Below are positions 13,217-14,590 of a stretch of 14,590 bases of DNA, in pieces; positions within the stretch are counted from its first letter, which is position 1; the number at the start of each line of letters is the position of its first letter. Source of the DNA: an uncultured Gammaproteobacteria bacterium. GTDB taxonomy: Bacteria > Pseudomonadota > Gammaproteobacteria > Chromatiales > Chromatiaceae. The position numbers and the translations under genes are program-made. The notes below the pieces were generated by a model. That model saw only the letters and a program-made list of their open reading frames with translations, did not search any database and was not told the origin of the DNA. The stretch lies in contig CALAZS010000180.1 of NCBI GenBank assembly GCA_937926265.1, positions 1-14,590 on the forward strand, read 5' to 3'.

Positions 13217-13600
13217 TTACCTGGAGCCGGCAGCCGTAGAGAATTTTTCAGCTTCACTCTGAACCATCGGGTTAGAGGATTCAAGCAGGTAGCTATAGGC
13301 CTGAATTTTATCGAAAGCGTTAATCTGTCCAGTCTGGCCAACACCATATTTTACCAGCATGGCGATAGTTATTGCCCGCCTGGCAATGCATTTGCTGAAG
13401 ACATCTTCTGCATCAACACTGGTGATTTCAGCTGCTTTTGCCAGCACCTCGCAATCATTTGCAGACTCAACCTGTTGTTGAATTGCCTGCCCGGTAGAGT
13501 CGTTGGCAATAGCGATGTTTGTTGAAGCGAAAAAGAGACTGACCAGTAATAAAATGGCTTTGATTGAAATTGGGTTTTTTATTATCAAGTTAGCTATCAC
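13217..13600 (-). CDS. small exported hypothetical protein
   Basis: I do not recognise this 127-residue protein. It has a hydrophobic segment about 14-31 (AILLLVSLFFASTNIAIA) that reads as a signal peptide with cleavage near ANDS, so the mature part would be about 95 residues in the periplasm. Two cysteines (in NDCEVLA and FSKCIARR) could form a disulfide. The pattern CEVLAKAAE, CIARRAITIAMLVKYGVGQ, AYSYLLESSNP is helical and recalls short helical-repeat (Sel1/TPR-like) proteins, but I would not assign it. The start is GTG at 13600, with AAAGG about 11 bases upstream. It is the first gene of the - strand cluster leading to the transglycosylase. Confidence 0.7.
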   Translation of the reverse strand: MIANLIIKNPISIKAILLLVSLFFASTNIAIANDSTGQAIQQQVESANDCEVLAKAAEITSVDAEDVFSKCIARRAITIAMLVKYGVGQTGQINAFDKIQAYSYLLESSNPMVQSEAEKFSTAAGSR

Positions 13601-13642
13601 TACAGCTAAAACCTTTATTGTTACACCAATATTAAAAACATA

Positions 13643-13672
13643 TATTAAGAGTTTATTAATATCAAGAGTTTA
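13643..13672. repeat. tandem 13-bp near-repeat in the gap between divergent genes
   Basis: TATTAAGAGTTTA (13643-13655) and TATCAAGAGTTTA (13660-13672) differ at one base and are 17 bp apart. They sit in the 157-bp AT-rich region between the start of the - strand cluster and the thiamine-binding-like gene. They may be regulator sites or chance in AT-rich DNA. Confidence 0.5.
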
Positions 13673-13757
13673 ATTAAGCTTTCTAACAAAAGTTTTACAA
13701 GGTTTCGTTATCTTAACCAATTGGGTTTATTCAAATCGGCGATTCAGGATATAGGTT

Positions 13758-14036
13758 ATGCAGGCTACAGCAGAATTACAGGTGATACCGCTTGGTAGTG
13801 GTGTCTCGGTTCGAAAAGAGGTGATGCAGGTCATGGATGTGCTGGGTAATTATCCCCTGAAAATGGAAACGCATGCTTCGGGCACCAATCTTGAAGGGGA
13901 GTTGAATGTTGTCCTTGAGGCGGTGTCAAAAGTGCATGAAACACTGCACGCAGCAGGCAGTGTCAGGTTGCTGAGTTACCTGAAACTCGAAACCAGAACC
14001 GATAAAGTGCCTACGCTGGCCGGGAAACGTTTATAG
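13758..14036 (+). CDS. MTH1187/YqgV-family (UPF0045) thiamine-binding-like protein
   Basis: 92 residues, a full-length small ferredoxin-fold protein of the MTH1187 family. Recognised by the opening strand ATAELQVIPLGSGVSVRKEV, the central YPLKMETHASGTNLEGEL and the helix AVSKVHETLHAAG. The T-H-A-S-G-T-N loop is the conserved part. Family members are small oligomers, and related YkoF-type domains bind thiamine; the in-cell role is not well defined. The ribosome site AGGA is at 13746-13749. No thiamine genes or TPP riboswitch are visible nearby. The next gene follows after 37 bp in the same direction. Confidence 0.88.
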   Translation: MQATAELQVIPLGSGVSVRKEVMQVMDVLGNYPLKMETHASGTNLEGELNVVLEAVSKVHETLHAAGSVRLLSYLKLETRTDKVPTLAGKRL

Positions 14037-14073
14037 GTAAACGCCTTTAGGGCGCATATCAGGATTATTTAAA

Positions 14074-14373
14074 ATGAAATCTAAAAAGTTAGAACCCTTT
14101 TTACTCGATGCTGAAACAGTTGGCTTGATTGCCACTTCAATCCGGGTGTATGCGGATGCTGCCTATCCACCTGGTGGATCAGAGTGTGCCCAGGCTACCA
14201 ACCAGACACTCAAAGACCTTGCCATAAAATTTAGCCAATCCACTGAGCAGGGGGTATTGTTAAAGAAAAGGCAACTGCCTTTTGTCAAGGCAGCCATACG
14301 CTGGTACTACTCGGACGAAGTAGCAGGTAACTCAGACGTTGATCCTGAGGCGCTCGTTATGAAGCTCAGCTAG
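14074..14373 (+). CDS. hypothetical protein, 99 residues
   Basis: I do not recognise a family. The protein is soluble, without a signal or membrane segment. It reads as mostly helical: LLDAETVGLIATSIRVYADAA, then ATNQTLKDLAIKFSQST, then LPFVKAAIRWYYSDE. The start has AGGA (14061-14064) at good spacing, and codon use looks like that of the neighbours, so it is probably real. It is likely co-transcribed with the thiamine-binding-like gene 37 bp upstream. Its TAG stop lies inside the palindrome at 14370-14383. Confidence 0.7.
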   Translation: MKSKKLEPFLLDAETVGLIATSIRVYADAAYPPGGSECAQATNQTLKDLAIKFSQSTEQGVLLKKRQLPFVKAAIRWYYSDEVAGNSDVDPEALVMKLS

Positions 14374-14383
14374 ATTAATCTAG
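14370..14383. terminator. 14-bp perfect palindrome between convergent gene ends
   Basis: CTAGATTAATCTAG is fully self-complementary and contains the TAG stop of the 99-residue gene. It abuts the TGA stop of the - strand gene at 14384-14386. With no loop bases and no strong G/C stem it is a poor terminator hairpin, so the role at this convergence point is uncertain. Confidence 0.35.
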
Positions 14384-14590
14384 TCAGTTCGATTTTTCTT
14401 CGAGTTCCAGCTCAGCATCCATTAAATTATTGATTTTGGCACGCATATCGTCAATTGATGAGTTGCCGTCATAATACCAGGTTTCAATTTTTACTTTTTC
14501 AACCAGGTCTTCTGAGGTCAGAACCTGCCCTAGTTGTTTGTTTATTCGATTTGTAACAATCTGGATCAGGTCACCTGGAGTGCGCGGTAA
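14384..14590 (-). CDS. unrecognised protein, C-terminal 68 residues, cut by the window edge
   Basis: On the - strand an open frame enters at the right edge and runs 68 codons to TGA at 14384-14386. It begins LPRTPGDLIQIVTNRINKQ and ends in an acidic, coil-prone tail, INNLMDAELELEEKSN. The length exactly in frame to the edge, the lack of any stop and the convergent layout support a real gene. The only Met in view (in IDDMRAK) is too late to be the start. No domain can be named from this tail. Confidence 0.55.
   Translation of the reverse strand, partial: LPRTPGDLIQIVTNRINKQLGQVLTSEDLVEKVKIETWYYDGNSSIDDMRAKINNLMDAELELEEKSN

Noticed and set aside
13601..13757. TPP riboswitch before the thiamine-binding-like gene
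   Set aside because: The region is short and AT-rich and shows none of the conserved CTGAGA-type THI-box segments.

Overview
The window looks like the chromosome of a gammaproteobacterium of moderate, slightly AT-leaning base composition. The evidence is the AcnD/PrpF version of the 2-methylcitrate cycle, the protein families present, and a short dispersed repeat of the GTCATTCCCGC type. I cannot name a genus.

Left part (1-9270): a propionate and propionyl-CoA module, all on the + strand. It opens with the 3' end of an acrylyl-CoA reductase-like gene (acuI). After a 182-bp AT-rich gap holding two identical palindromic operator candidates come prpE (propionyl-CoA synthetase), a GntR/FCD regulator, prpB (methylisocitrate lyase), prpC (2-methylcitrate synthase), acnD (2-methylcitrate dehydratase) and prpF (2-methylaconitate isomerase). 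Together the enzymes would activate propionate, condense propionyl-CoA with oxaloacetate, and carry 2-methylcitrate through methylaconitate to methylisocitrate, which is cleaved to pyruvate and succinate. The final hydration of 2-methyl-cis-aconitate, normally done by AcnB, must be encoded elsewhere. AcuI plus PrpE could also feed acrylate into the pathway. Between prpC and acnD sit two diverged copies of one 76-bp repeat in opposite orientation, each flanked by its own copy-specific inverted arms.

Middle (9358-11740): a secreted Trp/Gly/Pro/Asn-rich low-complexity protein is followed by a hairpin and a dispersed palindromic repeat. Then come a short secretin-like exported protein on the - strand and, divergent from it, a methyltransferase-fold protein that carries a clear signal peptide.

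Right part (11727-13600, - strand): a tight four-gene cluster, read right to left, encodes a small exported hypothetical protein, a lipoprotein lytic transglycosylase, a PilZ-domain protein and the RNA 2',3'-cyclic phosphodiesterase ThpR. The last gene overlaps the methyltransferase tail to tail.

Right end (13758-14590): a small MTH1187/YqgV-family thiamine-binding-like protein and an unrecognised 99-residue protein lie on the + strand. The C-terminal end of an unrecognised gene enters from the right edge on the - strand, with a 14-bp perfect palindrome at the convergence point.

I saw no tRNA, rRNA, CRISPR array, transposase or phage gene.
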